From contig JAFEBM010000018.1 of NCBI GenBank assembly GCA_018242685.1, positions 90,805 through 154,804 on the forward strand: a stretch of 64,000 nt of DNA, read 5' to 3'. This DNA is from Nitrospira sp. Its GTDB lineage: Bacteria > Nitrospirota > Nitrospiria > Nitrospirales > Nitrospiraceae. Every line of letters begins with the position of its first letter. Within the stretch, counting starts at the first letter, position 1. Both the position numbers and the translations under genes were made by a program. Below are positions 18,639 to 27,697 of the stretch, piece after piece. The notes under the pieces are model-generated. The model was not told the DNA's origin, searched no databases, and saw nothing but the letters and a program-made list of their open reading frames with translations.

Positions 18639-20080
18639 AAGGGTTGACCGTTCTGCTGGTCGATGATGAGCCCTTGATGCGCCTTTCCATGATGGACGCA
18701 TTAGAAGCCGTCGGTTGCGATGTCCGGGCGGTACCGACCGGTACGGATGGGATCGCAGCGATTCGGGAGAAGACATTTGATGTGGTGATCACCGATCTCC
18801 GGTTGCCGGGCGTGGACGGGCTGACCGTGTTGCAGGCGGCCAAAGGCAAGGAGTCCCAGACAGAGGTGCTTGTGATTACCGCACATGGATCAGTAGAAAC
18901 GGCTGTTGAGGCCATGAAACTGGGAGCGTTTGATTACATCACCAAGCCGTTTCAGATGGATGAATTGTTGCTGATCGTTGAGCGGGTCGGCGGCATGATC
19001 ACGCTCCGTCGGGAAAATCAAGACCTCAAACACCAGCTCGAAGACAAGTTCTGTTTCAACGGCATTTTAGGGGCGAATAGTCAGATGCGCGCCGTGCTGG
19101 ACAAGATCAAGCTCGTGGCTGAGACCGATTCCACCGTTCTGATCGTCGGGGAGAGCGGAACGGGCAAGGAACTTGTCGCCAATGCGCTGCATCAGAACAG
19201 CTCACGGAAAGGGTATCCGCTGATCAAGGTCAGCTGCGCCGCATTGCCGGAGACGCTGCTGGAAGCGGAACTCTTCGGCCACGAGAGAGGCGCCTTTACC
19301 GGCGCCCTGCGCCAGCGCCGGGGACGATTCGAGATGGCGAATCGAGGGACCTTGTTTCTTGACGAGATCGGCGAAATTTCTCCTGTGGTGCAGGTGAAAC
19401 TCTTGCGCGTTCTGCAGGAGCGTATCTTCGAACGGGTCGGGAGCAATGAGCCGATCGAAACGGATGTGCGGCTTGTGTGCGCCACACAGAAAGACTTGCG
19501 CAAAGAGGTGGCTCAGGGCCGGTTCCGCGAAGACCTCTTTTACCGACTCAACGTCGTGCCGATCGTCGTTCCACCGCTCAGGCAACGGCAAGAGGACATT
19601 ATGGTGATCGCCGATCATGTCCTCGAAACGTGTTCGTTGAAATTGAACAAGCACCCGTGTGGGTTTTCTCAGCAGGCGCGTGAGTTGTTGCTCCGCTATT
19701 CGTATCCGGGAAATGTGCGGGAGTTGGAAAACATGGTCGAGCGGGCCGTGGCGCTCAGACGAGACCGAACGGCGGTCCAACCGGCGGATCTCTGCGGGTT
19801 TCAAGCTTGCCCCTACCTGGGAGGCGTCCAACAAGAATCCTGCGGTTTCTGTAGTGAAGGGTTGACCGGAGGGAAAAAAAAGAAAGGTCTGACTCTGACC
19901 TCGCTGGCCGCCGCGCGAGAAAGCTTTGAGAAGGACTATATCGTCTCCGTATTGGAACGTGCCGATGGGAGCCGCACGACCGCCTCCAGACTCTTGGGAT
20001 TGTCCAGAAAGGCGCTTTGGGAAAAGTGCAAACGCTATGGTATTCCATCGGCACACAGCGACGCGGAGGATGGACGATAA
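18635..20080 (+). CDS. sigma-54-dependent response regulator (NtrC family) with a Cys-rich linker
   Basis: ATG 18635 overlaps the kinase stop (ATGA). The 481-aa protein has a receiver domain with phospho-acceptor Asp54 (VVITDLRLPG), an AAA+ domain with Walker A GESGTGKE (172-179), the sigma-54 contact loop GAFTGA (219-224) and Walker B LFLDEIGE, and a Fis-type helix-turn-helix at the end (RTTASRLLGLSRKALWEKC). Between the AAA+ and DNA-binding parts lie C387-x4-C392-x10-C403-x2-C406, which is not usual for NtrC-type proteins and could be a metal or redox site. It should activate sigma-54 promoters on phosphorylation; targets are not identified here. Confidence 0.93.
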   Translation: MKGLTVLLVDDEPLMRLSMMDALEAVGCDVRAVPTGTDGIAAIREKTFDVVITDLRLPGVDGLTVLQAAKGKESQTEVLVITAHGSVETAVEAMKLGAFDYITKPFQMDELLLIVERVGGMITLRRENQDLKHQLEDKFCFNGILGANSQMRAVLDKIKLVAETDSTVLIVGESGTGKELVANALHQNSSRKGYPLIKVSCAALPETLLEAELFGHERGAFTGALRQRRGRFEMANRGTLFLDEIGEISPVVQVKLLRVLQERIFERVGSNEPIETDVRLVCATQKDLRKEVAQGRFREDLFYRLNVVPIVVPPLRQRQEDIMVIADHVLETCSLKLNKHPCGFSQQARELLLRYSYPGNVRELENMVERAVALRRDRTAVQPADLCGFQACPYLGGVQQESCGFCSEGLTGGKKKKGLTLTSLAAARESFEKDYIVSVLERADGSRTTASRLLGLSRKALWEKCKRYGIPSAHSDAEDGR

Positions 20081-20181
20081 TGGCCGCTCATTCCCATTCC
20101 AACTGGATTCCCAGGTATCGCATGGTCGTGAAGGAGTGTCGTCGTGTTAAAGAATGCTACGTATTTGGTATAGGAGGGATT

Positions 20182-20589
20182 ATGAATGTGTGGCGCCAAG
20201 TGATCATTATCTCATGGGGAGTCGTTCTACTTTTTGGAGTCGTGTATGCCGCCGAGCCCGCCGAAGTCGAAAAGTTCGTCAACGCCCGAATCGAGATCGG
20301 TGAGATGATGACGAACTATTTCAAAGGGGGCCAGAGCTATGGAGAGGGACAGCGCCCGTCCCAGGAGCAAATGCGACAAATGGGAGCAGACATCTCGACC
20401 AAGCTCACGGCGCTTCTCACCAAGCACGATTTGACGCTCGATGAATATCGCAAGCGCAGCCCGGAGGTGTTTGCGGATGACGCGGCGGTCAAGCGTTATC
20501 TCGACGAGCATCCGGACCTCAAACAACGCTACGAGGCGCTTCCACTCGATCGAATGGGGCGTGGTGGGAGTACGGGGCGGGGGTATTAG
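20182..20589 (+). CDS. small exported protein of unknown function
   Basis: ATG 20182 follows GGAGGG by about eight bases; the frame is open further upstream but overlaps the regulator gene. The 135-aa product has a clear signal peptide (VIIISWGVVLLFGVVYAAE), then a helical, charged region (EVEKFVNARIEIGEMMTNYF, DLTLDEYRKRSPEVFADD) and a glycine-rich end. It resembles small periplasmic helical proteins such as DUF4168-type proteins, but no family is assigned. It lies just after the two-component pair and may be regulated by it. Confidence 0.7.
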   Translation: MNVWRQVIIISWGVVLLFGVVYAAEPAEVEKFVNARIEIGEMMTNYFKGGQSYGEGQRPSQEQMRQMGADISTKLTALLTKHDLTLDEYRKRSPEVFADDAAVKRYLDEHPDLKQRYEALPLDRMGRGGSTGRGY

Positions 20590-20681
20590 ATTCGATCGTC
20601 TCGTCTCGTAAGTTCGAAATCGCTCAATTCCCTGGTGATGATCCTCACAGAGGAAGCCCCCAGAGAGAAGGCTGCATACTC

Positions 20682-21653
20682 GTGGAATACGCACACCTTG
20701 GCCGGTCCGGCGTGAAAGTCAGTCGGCTCTGTCTGGGCACGATGAATTTCGGTCCGCAGACAAGCGAGGCGGACAGTTTCGCCCTGATGGATCGGGCATT
20801 GGATCTCGGCATCAATTTTTTTGATACGGCGAACGTGTACGGCTGGAAGCTTGGTGAAGGGTGGACCGAGCAGATCATCGGGCGTTGGTTCGCGCAAGGG
20901 GGAGATCGCCGGGACAAAGTGGTGCTGGCCACGAAAGTGTACGGCCGCATGGGCGAATGGCCGAATCAGTCGCGCCTCTCGGCCATGCACATCAAGCGAG
21001 CGTGCGAGGACAGTCTCCGACGGTTGAAGACGGACCGGATCGATTTGTATCAAATGCATCATGTCGATCGGCAAACACCGTGGGAAGAAATCTGGCAAGC
21101 GATGGAGCAGTTAACCAGGGAAGGCAAAGTGGTCTATGTGGGCAGCAGCAATTTCGCCGGTTGGCATTTGGCCCAGGCTCAGGAAATCGCGCGCAGCCGT
21201 CACTTTTTTGGGCTGGTGTCGGAACAAAGTCTCTATAACCTCAATGAGCGTACGATTGAACTGGAAGTCATTCCTGCTTGTGAGGCCTATGGCATTGGTC
21301 TGATCCCGTGGAGCCCGCTGGGAAGGGGCCTCTTGGCCGGGGTTCTGCCGTCTGCAGACAGCGGGCGTCGCGCGGATGAAGATCTGAAGAAAGAAGTGGC
21401 CCAGTCTCGTCCCAAATTGGAAGCGTATGAGGCCCTGTGCGCAGGGATTGGCGAAAGACCGGCGAATGTCGCGCTTGCCTGGCTGCTGCACCAGCGAGCC
21501 GTCACATCACCCATTATCGGTCCTCGCACGATGGAACAGCTGGAAGGGGCTATGAAGGCATTGAGTCTTTCCCTGGGCAACGACATCTTGAAGCAGCTCG
21601 ACGAGCTCTTTCCCGGTCCCGGTGGAACCGCGCCGGAATCTTATGCCTGGTAG
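20682..21653 (+). CDS. aldo/keto reductase
   Basis: A NADP(H)-dependent oxidoreductase with a TIM-barrel fold, probably cytoplasmic. The 323-aa sequence has the catalytic set in order: Asp and Tyr in FFDTANVYG, Lys in LATKVYG, His in YQMHHVD, and the cofactor-binding IIGPRTMEQLEGA near the end. LGTMNFG at the N-terminus places it close to the AKR group with the potassium-channel beta subunit and YhdN/GSP69 types. The start is GTG 20682. Physiological substrate unknown; neighbours do not help. Confidence 0.92.
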   Translation: MEYAHLGRSGVKVSRLCLGTMNFGPQTSEADSFALMDRALDLGINFFDTANVYGWKLGEGWTEQIIGRWFAQGGDRRDKVVLATKVYGRMGEWPNQSRLSAMHIKRACEDSLRRLKTDRIDLYQMHHVDRQTPWEEIWQAMEQLTREGKVVYVGSSNFAGWHLAQAQEIARSRHFFGLVSEQSLYNLNERTIELEVIPACEAYGIGLIPWSPLGRGLLAGVLPSADSGRRADEDLKKEVAQSRPKLEAYEALCAGIGERPANVALAWLLHQRAVTSPIIGPRTMEQLEGAMKALSLSLGNDILKQLDELFPGPGGTAPESYAW

Positions 21654-21834
21654 ATCAATTTGGGTCGGTTCTGCTTCTGTTCCACCATGATCCATTCGGC
21701 TCTGGCTTGAGAAAATTGGTCCCTGGATCTTGTTCTCTATTCGACGGAGCCATCTTTTCTCTTCTCAGCTCTTGACAGATATGAATCATCGCTCCTGATG
21801 CTGAGAGTAACCATCCCCAGAACAGTGTTGAACC

Positions 21835-21843
21835 TGTGGATAA
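21835..21843 (-). promoter_or_regulatory. DnaA box (perfect TTATCCACA)
   Basis: Bases 21835-21843 read TGTGGATAA, the exact complement of the DnaA consensus box. It lies 208 bases from a second perfect box in the opposite orientation. Confidence 0.5.
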
Positions 21844-22050
21844 CGAGTGGAATGGTGGTGATGACAAAGGTGCGAGCGAGTGCAAGTGAGTTATGTCAAG
21901 AACTCTTTCCTAGGAATACGCAAAAAAGTGAGGAAAGCATTCTGAAGCCACAATTACTTGTGGGTCTGATTCTATGGGGCGGATGCCTAAAAAATAGGCG
22001 ATTCGATAAATATGCGCGTCATTCGCGCCATCTTTTCCGCCAAAAGCAAC

Positions 22051-22071
22051 TTATTCACATGGTTATCCACA
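22051..22071 (+). promoter_or_regulatory. tandem DnaA boxes TTATTCACA and TTATCCACA
   Basis: TTATTCACA (22051-22059) and TTATCCACA (22063-22071) stand in the same direction with three bases between them, i.e. 12 bases start to start. Both match TTATNCACA. Together with 21835 they make three boxes in 237 bases inside a gene-free stretch. Confidence 0.5.
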
Positions 22072-22257
22072 GAAGATGGGGATGTGAATTCTCATGCCGA
22101 TCTCTTCTCGAAAGGATAGTTTCGGTCAACCCTCCGATGTTCTTAGCTTACGTAACGATTGGTGTGTTGCTCATATTTGCGTGACCTGTGCGAAGGCAGA
22201 TGTAGAGGCGCGGGGCGCGACGAATCAGGAGTGCCGCGTCTGTGCCGCGCCAGCGAG

Positions 22258-22297
22258 GTCCACGTCATGCCGAATAAGACATGGCATGCTTGTGGAC
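22258..22297. repeat. two-step imperfect inverted repeat
   Basis: GTCCAC (22258-22263) pairs with GTGGAC (22292-22297), and CATGCC (22266-22271) pairs with GGCATG (22283-22288), with a small internal bulge and an 11-base loop. It has no T-tract, so it is not a typical terminator. Function unknown. Confidence 0.4.
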
Positions 22298-22350
22298 GCC
22301 CGCACAATAGTGAGCCGGCAGTGTTCGAACTCGCGGATGGTTAGCGGCTG

Positions 22351-22926
22351 TCAGGCGTAAGGCGGAGCGTGACCCGGCTTCCATTTGATACTGCAGCCGA
22401 TGCTTGGTCTCTGGGTACCCTCGATAGGCTTGCCGATGAGTGCTGCCTGGATGGCAGAGCGGAGATCATGACCGGTGACCGACTTGTTATTTCCTGGTCG
22501 GCTGTCATCCAATTGACCACGATATACCAGCCGTCTGTCACGATCGAAGAGATAGAAATCCGGAGTGCAAGCAGCTCGATAGGCCTTCGCAACTTCCTGC
22601 GTTTCGTCGTGACAGAATGGAAATGGAAAGTTCAAACGTAAGGCCATTTCCTTGAGCTTGGGCGGCGCATCGTCCGGGTGCCCTACCGGGTCATTGCTAC
22701 TGATGGCGATGATCCCCAAACCCGTGTCTCTATAGTCGAGTCCAATCTTGGCGAGTTCCTGCTCGACATGCACCACGTAGGGACAGTGCCGACAGATGAA
22801 CATCACCAAGAGCGTGGGTTTATCGGCAAACGATTCGAGTGAATAGGTCCGTCCGCTCACGACATCGCGCAGTGAAAAAGGCGGCGCGGTGGTTCCAAGT
22901 GGGAGCATGGCAGATGGTGTTGCCAC
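22351..22926 (-). CDS. thioredoxin-fold protein (AhpC/TSA-Redoxin type)
   Basis: GTG 22926 is preceded on the minus strand by a full AAGGAGGT. The 191-aa protein starts with LGTTAPPFSLRDVVSG, the usual entry into the AhpC/TSA fold, and has a CRHC active-site pair in FICRHCPYVVHVEQEL followed by ISSNDP and the cis-Pro segment TPDFYLFD. It has no signal peptide, so it should be cytoplasmic. This subgroup is usually annotated as thioredoxin family protein. Reduction of disulfides or peroxides is likely; the specific partner is unknown. Confidence 0.88.
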   Translation of the reverse strand: MATPSAMLPLGTTAPPFSLRDVVSGRTYSLESFADKPTLLVMFICRHCPYVVHVEQELAKIGLDYRDTGLGIIAISSNDPVGHPDDAPPKLKEMALRLNFPFPFCHDETQEVAKAYRAACTPDFYLFDRDRRLVYRGQLDDSRPGNNKSVTGHDLRSAIQAALIGKPIEGTQRPSIGCSIKWKPGHAPPYA

Positions 22927-22950
22927 AAGGACACCTCCTTTGTAAGGCTA

Positions 22951-22967
22951 GAAGATGGCGCATCTTC
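22951..22967. promoter_or_regulatory. perfect 7-3-7 palindrome upstream of the thioredoxin-fold gene
   Basis: GAAGATG and CATCTTC flank GCG, 24 bases upstream of the GTG start of the thioredoxin-fold gene and just before its ribosome site. It may be an operator or a leader hairpin. Confidence 0.35.
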
Positions 22968-23105
22968 ATAGTTGCGTCAAGTGGCTGACAAGAGGACTGT
23001 TTCTTGCGCCATAGCTGAGTCAGAAGATATGCTGCCATACATCTCTTGCATGTGGGGCAAGTCACGACAGAACGGAGTTGTCTCGTCGATGAAAGGAGGA
23101 CGAGC

Positions 23106-23834
23106 ATGCGGATTGTCCGGCTGTTGGCGCTGCTGATGGTGGGGTTTCCGGCTGCGGTGCAGGCACATAATGAGACGAAGCCCGAGACGCCGACCCTCAC
23201 GGTCAGCGAAACCGGGACGATGACGCACGCGCCGGATACGGCGTTTGTGACGTTCGGCTTGGAAAGTCCCGGTAAAGTACTTGCCGAGGCGCAGAGACGG
23301 AACAGCGCGACGATGGGCAGCGTCATGGATCGGTTGCGGGAGTTACAAATCGACAAGGAGCTGATCCAAACCTCGTCCTTTACCGTCTCCCCGCAGTATC
23401 GACCGCCGCCTAAACGCTCCGCCGATGCGCCGCCTGCTTCTCCGGAAATTGTCGGCTACGTCGTCAGTAACATGGTGACGGTGGAAATCCGCGCCCTCGA
23501 TAAGGTAGGGACGGTGATCGAAGAAGTCTTGAAGGCCGGAGCGAACAGCTTTCATGGGTTGCATTGGGGGCTGCGCGATGAGCAGCCGGTACGTTTGAGT
23601 GCATTGAAACAGGCTGTGGCCAAGGCGCGTGAAAAAGCGGCGGTGCTGAGCGAAGCGTTGCAGGTGAAACTCGTGCGGGTGTTGTCAGTCAGCGAAGGCG
23701 GCCATGTGATCAGACAGGCTGCTCCGATGGCACGCATGGCCATGGAGTCGGGTGCAGGTGAGGCGCCGATCTCGCTGGGGGAGATGAAAGTCGAGGCGTC
23801 GGTGACGCTGGTTTATGAAATTGCCCCGAACTGA
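23106..23834 (+). CDS. SIMPL-domain (DUF541) exported protein
   Basis: ATG 23106 follows AAAGGAGGA by five bases. The 242-aa product has a signal peptide (MRIVRLLALLMVGFPAAVQAH) and the DUF541/SIMPL pattern: LTVSETGTMTHAPDTAFVTFG at the start of the mature part, then the QTSSFTVSPQY, VGYVVSNMVTVEIR and AREKAAVLSEAL blocks. Family members are periplasmic or surface proteins reported in oxidative stress and signalling contexts, with no agreed molecular function. Confidence 0.9.
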   Translation: MRIVRLLALLMVGFPAAVQAHNETKPETPTLTVSETGTMTHAPDTAFVTFGLESPGKVLAEAQRRNSATMGSVMDRLRELQIDKELIQTSSFTVSPQYRPPPKRSADAPPASPEIVGYVVSNMVTVEIRALDKVGTVIEEVLKAGANSFHGLHWGLRDEQPVRLSALKQAVAKAREKAAVLSEALQVKLVRVLSVSEGGHVIRQAAPMARMAMESGAGEAPISLGEMKVEASVTLVYEIAPN

Positions 23835-24013
23835 TGCGCGACGCTTCTTTGCATGACTCGGATCATCCGCCGAGACATTGGAAACGATAGAAGCGGGCAG
23901 TAAGACGATTGAGAAAGACATCCTGCGGGAGGTGACGGAATAGCCGTTGCAGAATAAGGGGCTAGGTGCTAGCATTATGCAAGCTTAATCTATCGGACCG
24001 AAGGAGGCCTGCA

Positions 24014-24250
24014 ATGGCACAGGTTCTTGTTCGAAATCTGAAAGACAAAGTCGTGGCGCGGCTCAAAAAGCGAGCCAAGACTCAAGGGCGGTCGCTTCAA
24101 GCTGAAGTCAAGACGATCTTAGAGGAGGCTGCCAAAGAAGGGGCGGCCGACTTCTGGAAGGAAGCCGAACGCATCCGTGAACGGCTCAAACGGTCTGGGA
24201 GGAAATTCAGCGACAGCGCCGAGTTGATCCGCGAGGACCGCGATCGGTGA
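24014..24250 (+). CDS. FitA-like ribbon-helix-helix antitoxin
   Basis: ATG 24014 follows AAGGAGG by six bases. The 78-aa protein opens with MAQVLVRNLKDKVVARLKKRA and GRSLQAEVKTIL, the Arc/MetJ-type ribbon-helix-helix fold of FitA-like antitoxins. It overlaps the PIN toxin start by four bases. It should neutralise that toxin and bind its own promoter region. Confidence 0.9.
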   Translation: MAQVLVRNLKDKVVARLKKRAKTQGRSLQAEVKTILEEAAKEGAADFWKEAERIRERLKRSGRKFSDSAELIREDRDR

Positions 24251-24669
24251 CGGCATGTGTCATCGACGCGAGCGTCATTCTCAAATGGTTCATCCCGGAG
24301 GAGCACAGCGAGCGGGCATTGCGGCTCAAAGACTCCGATGCGCGCCTGCATGCTCCCGCCTTTCTCACACTGGAGGTCGGCAATGTTCTATCCAAAAAGC
24401 GCCGCCGTGGTGAATTGACCGCGCAGGATACCGAGGACATTTGGCGGGCATTTCGACGAGCGCCCATCCGCCGGCACGCCGATGAGACGCTGGTGCTAGG
24501 CGCGTTCGACCTCGCAAACCACACAAAACAGAGTTTGTACGACAGCTTGTACCTGGCCCTGGCCATGCAACTGAACCTGTCATTTTTGACGGCCGATCGC
24601 AAATTCTACAATGCGCTGCAGCACAGCGAGTACCGCAGCCATCTGCGCTGGATCGAAGACCTCCCATGA
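24247..24669 (+). CDS. PIN-domain toxin (VapC/FitB-like)
   Basis: GTG 24247 overlaps the antitoxin stop (GTGA). The 140-aa PIN domain shows the acidic metal-binding residues: Asp in CVIDASVILKWF, Glu in LTLEVGNVL, Asp in LYDSLYLALA and Asp in LTADRKFYNAL. Family knowledge: such toxins are Mg-dependent ribonucleases that cut tRNA or rRNA when the antitoxin is lost. The pair sits at the left edge of a restriction-modification block. Confidence 0.92.
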   Translation: MTACVIDASVILKWFIPEEHSERALRLKDSDARLHAPAFLTLEVGNVLSKKRRRGELTAQDTEDIWRAFRRAPIRRHADETLVLGAFDLANHTKQSLYDSLYLALAMQLNLSFLTADRKFYNALQHSEYRSHLRWIEDLP

Positions 24670-24773
24670 AGTGGAAGCCCTATCCAGTCTACAAGGATTC
24701 CGAAGTGATTTCTTCTCAGTAAAAGAGTATCCTGCGGCGCGGTTGTCGTGCCCATAGGTCAAGGATGATGGGA

Positions 24774-27430
24774 ATGGCGAAAAAGGCCAAGTCTGCGGCA
24801 AAGTCGAATCAGACCGCTCCGTACAAATACCCTGAGGCCACAAGCCTCATGCGGCCGGAGGTGGGGACGCAGGCGCAGTTTAAGAAGAAGAAACCGCCGA
24901 AGACCTATCGCTACGATTCCTCGCTCTCGCCTTCGCTTGATTGGGATGCCAAGAACCCGGCCCGTGAGCAAGGGGAGACTCTCATCAAGCAGGTCCTCGA
25001 TGCCAAGAGCCTCGAAGAAGCCAAGGCTGCCGCGTCCAAGCTCAAGAGTCTCAGCAAACCGTTTCTGAACTGGGCCGGCAAGGCCGAGCGGCTGTCGTTC
25101 GATGTGCCGACCTTGCCGCTCTTCATCCATGAGCGGCTGTCCACCAAAGCCATCATCGAAACGCTGGCCGGGCACGAGACCGACAAGCAAGAGGACATGT
25201 TCGCCCTCTTCGGCGATCCACACCATTCGATCACCGATCAGGTGCTGAAAGCCTACGAGTATCAGGACAACTGGACGAATCGCATGGTCCTGGGCGATTC
25301 GCTCGTCGTCATGAACTCGTTGTTGCACTACGAAGGCCTCGGCGGCCAAGTGCAGATGATCTATATGGATCCGCCCTACGGTGTGAAGTTCGGCAGCAAC
25401 TTTCAACCGTTCGTGAGAAAGCGCGATGTCTCCCACAACGACGACGAGGATATGACTCGCGAGCCCGAAATGGTCCAGGCCTATCGAGACACATGGGAAC
25501 TCGGCCTGCACTCGTATCTGACCTATCTCCGCGACCGGCTGCTCCTCGCCCGCGATCTGTTGACACCCAGCGGCAGCATCTTCGTCCAGATCAGCGATGA
25601 GAACCTGCACCACGTGCGGGAAGTGATGGATGAAGTGTTTGGTTCAGAGAATTTTGTCGCGATAATCACTTTTCAAAAAACGGCGAGTGCAACAGCCGAT
25701 CTAATAGCAACAACTCCTGATTTTCTGATTTGGTTCGCGCGAGATAAAGCCCGAGTTAAGTATTGCCAACTTTTCACAAACAAGCTCACGGCCCGCGCCA
25801 TTGAACGATATGACCAAGTGGAACTCCCTGATGGCACGCGACGCCCAATGATACCGGAAGAAAAGACGAATTTAGATTTACTGCCTGAGGGTGCAAAGCG
25901 TTTCCAGTTGAGCGCTACCACAAGTAGTCGGCCTCCGGGCGATTTCCCTGGGAATTTGAAGGAAAAACCTACCGCCCTCGGACTGGTTATTGGAAAACTG
26001 GGCAGACGGGAATGCAAACAGTCATAAGGGCGAATCGCATTGTTGCGACTTCAGGGGGCATTCTTCGCTATGTTCGATATGCAAACGATTTTCCTTTTGA
26101 GGAGATCGACTCGCTTTGGGCTGATATCTCGGGTGGGGTGCAGAGTCGTTCTGATCCAAAGATCTATGTTGTGCAAACATCTACGCCAGTTATCCAACGC
26201 TGTCTCCTCATGGCCACCGACCCCGGCGATCTCGTGCTCGATCCAACTTGTGGCAGCGGGACAACTGCCTATGTTGCTGAGCAATGGGGGCGGCGCTGGA
26301 TTACGGCCGATACGAGCCGTGTGCCTCTGGCGCTCGCGCGGCAACGGCTCCTGACCGCGACCTTCCCTTGGTATGACCTCAAAGACAACAATCGTGGTCC
26401 TGCCGGGGGCTTCACCTACAAGCGCAAGCAGAATAAGAAGGGCGAAGAAGTCGGCGGCATTGTCCCGCACATCACGCTCAAGTCTATCGCCAACAATGAG
26501 CCACCCGCCGAAGAAGTGTTGGTGGACCGGCCCGAAGTGGAGAACGGCATCACCCGTGTGACTGGCCCCTTCTGTGTGGAAGCGACGATTCCCACGCCGG
26601 TGGACTGGGAAGGAGATGGCGTTGAAGATTCCGGAGCCGGTTCGACCGAAGCCCATGGCTCCTTCGTCGATCGCATGCTGGAAGTGCTCCGCAAGAGTCC
26701 GGTCCTCCGTTTGGAAGGCAACAAGACTGTTACGCTCAAGAACATTCGTCCGCCAGCGAGGACCCTCAGCTTATCGGCTGAATCGCTTGTGACGAACGGG
26801 CAGGACAAGCCGGTGGCGCTGGTGTTCGGCCCGGAAAATGGCGCGGTGAGCGAGAAGCTGGTCTATGAAGCAGCGCGAGAGGCCCATGCCAAGAGCTACA
26901 CCCATCTTTATGTGGTTGGCTTTGCCATCCAACCCAACGCGCGGACGTTGGTGGAGAAATGCGTCGAGGTGATGGGCGTACCCGCCACCTATGTGCAGGC
27001 CACGCCGGATTTGATGATGGGCGATCTGCTGAAGAACATGCGGTCGAGCCAGATCTTCAGCGTGTGCGGACAACCGGAGATCAAGGTGAGTCGCAACAAG
27101 GAGAAGCAGTACCAAGTCGAGCTGCTCGGCTTGGATGTATTCGACCCGATCACGATGGAGGTCACGCATCGTAGCGGGAACGATGTGCCGGCCTGGTTTC
27201 TCGATACCGATTACAACGACCTCTGCTTCCACGTCTCGCAAGCCTTCTTTCCCCGCACGAGTGCCTGGGACAATCTCAAGAAGGCCCTCAAAGGCGAATA
27301 CGAAGAAAGCGTGTGGGATCATTTGTCCGGCACGACCAGTGCGCCGTTCGAAGCGGGTGAGCACAGGCAGATCGCCGTCAAAGTGATCGACGACCGGGGC
27401 AACGAATTGTTGGTGGTGAAGAAGCTGTAG
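24774..27430 (+). pseudogene. type III modification methyltransferase (Mod), split by a one-base frameshift
   Basis: Two adjacent frames encode one protein. The first (to 26027) has the beta-class catalytic motif D199-P-P-Y; the second (to 27430) has the AdoMet-binding DPTCGSGTTAYVAEQWGRRWI. Protein similarity leaves frame 1 at 25946-25949 within GATTTCCCTGGG: adding one C would restore DFPWEFEGK and a continuous 885-aa protein. Everything after this point stays open for 1.48 kb, so the break is recent or is a sequencing error in the short C run. ATG 24774 is preferred for its AGGA spacing; 24765 and 24768 are alternatives. The matching res gene is at 28110. Without repair the methylase would be inactive. 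Confidence 0.85.
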
Positions 27431-27488
27431 GCGTAGAGTGTTAGCACAGAAAGTCTTTGATCGACCTGTCGTGTATAGGAGGTGAGCG

Positions 27489-27695
27489 ATGAAGACGTTA
27501 GAAGAACTCGTGCGAGAGCTTCCTCCTGACATGCAAGAAGAGGTGCGAGAGTTTGCGCAATATCTGTTGGAGAAACGCACGAAGGGCAAGAAGAAATATT
27601 TGGCACAGACCTGGGCCGGTGGACTGAAGGAATTCCGTGATCAATACACCTCGTTGGAGCTTCAAAAGAAAGCGCTGGAGTGGCGGGGGGACTGA
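27489..27695 (+). CDS. DUF2281-like small antitoxin
   Basis: ATG 27489 follows the GGAGGTGAG region by a few bases. The 68-aa protein contains LVRELPPDMQEEVREFAQYLLEKR, the helix pattern of DUF2281-type proteins, which are commonly the antitoxin partner of a PIN toxin. It ends two bases before the PIN gene start. Located between mod and res of the restriction system. Confidence 0.75.
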   Translation: MKTLEELVRELPPDMQEEVREFAQYLLEKRTKGKKKYLAQTWAGGLKEFRDQYTSLELQKKALEWRGD

Positions 27696-27697
27696 AG

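Larger units (their letters stand above)
21654..22350. other. gene-free 0.7 kb stretch
   Basis: No convincing gene is seen: the short frames here lack ribosome sites and have unlikely composition. The stretch is richer in A and T than its surroundings in its first half and holds three DnaA-box-like sites, a GCCTA-A5-TAGGC hairpin (21985-21999) and an imperfect inverted repeat at 22258-22297. Confidence 0.6.

Noticed and set aside
19202..20056. 284-codon open frame on the minus strand
   Set aside because: Lies opposite the AAA+ and DNA-binding domains of the response regulator; composition unlike a real protein.
22318..22336. GTTCGAACTC resembling a tRNA T-loop
   Set aside because: Flanking bases do not pair as a T-stem, and no acceptor or anticodon arm can be built around it.
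21798..22360. Short + strand frames in the gene-free stretch
   Set aside because: No ribosome sites, Cys/Arg-rich random-looking products, and overlap with DnaA-box-like sites.
27680..27697. Earlier GTG start for the second PIN toxin
   Set aside because: It would overlap the antitoxin and add residues before the canonical first PIN strand; GTG 27698 fits better.
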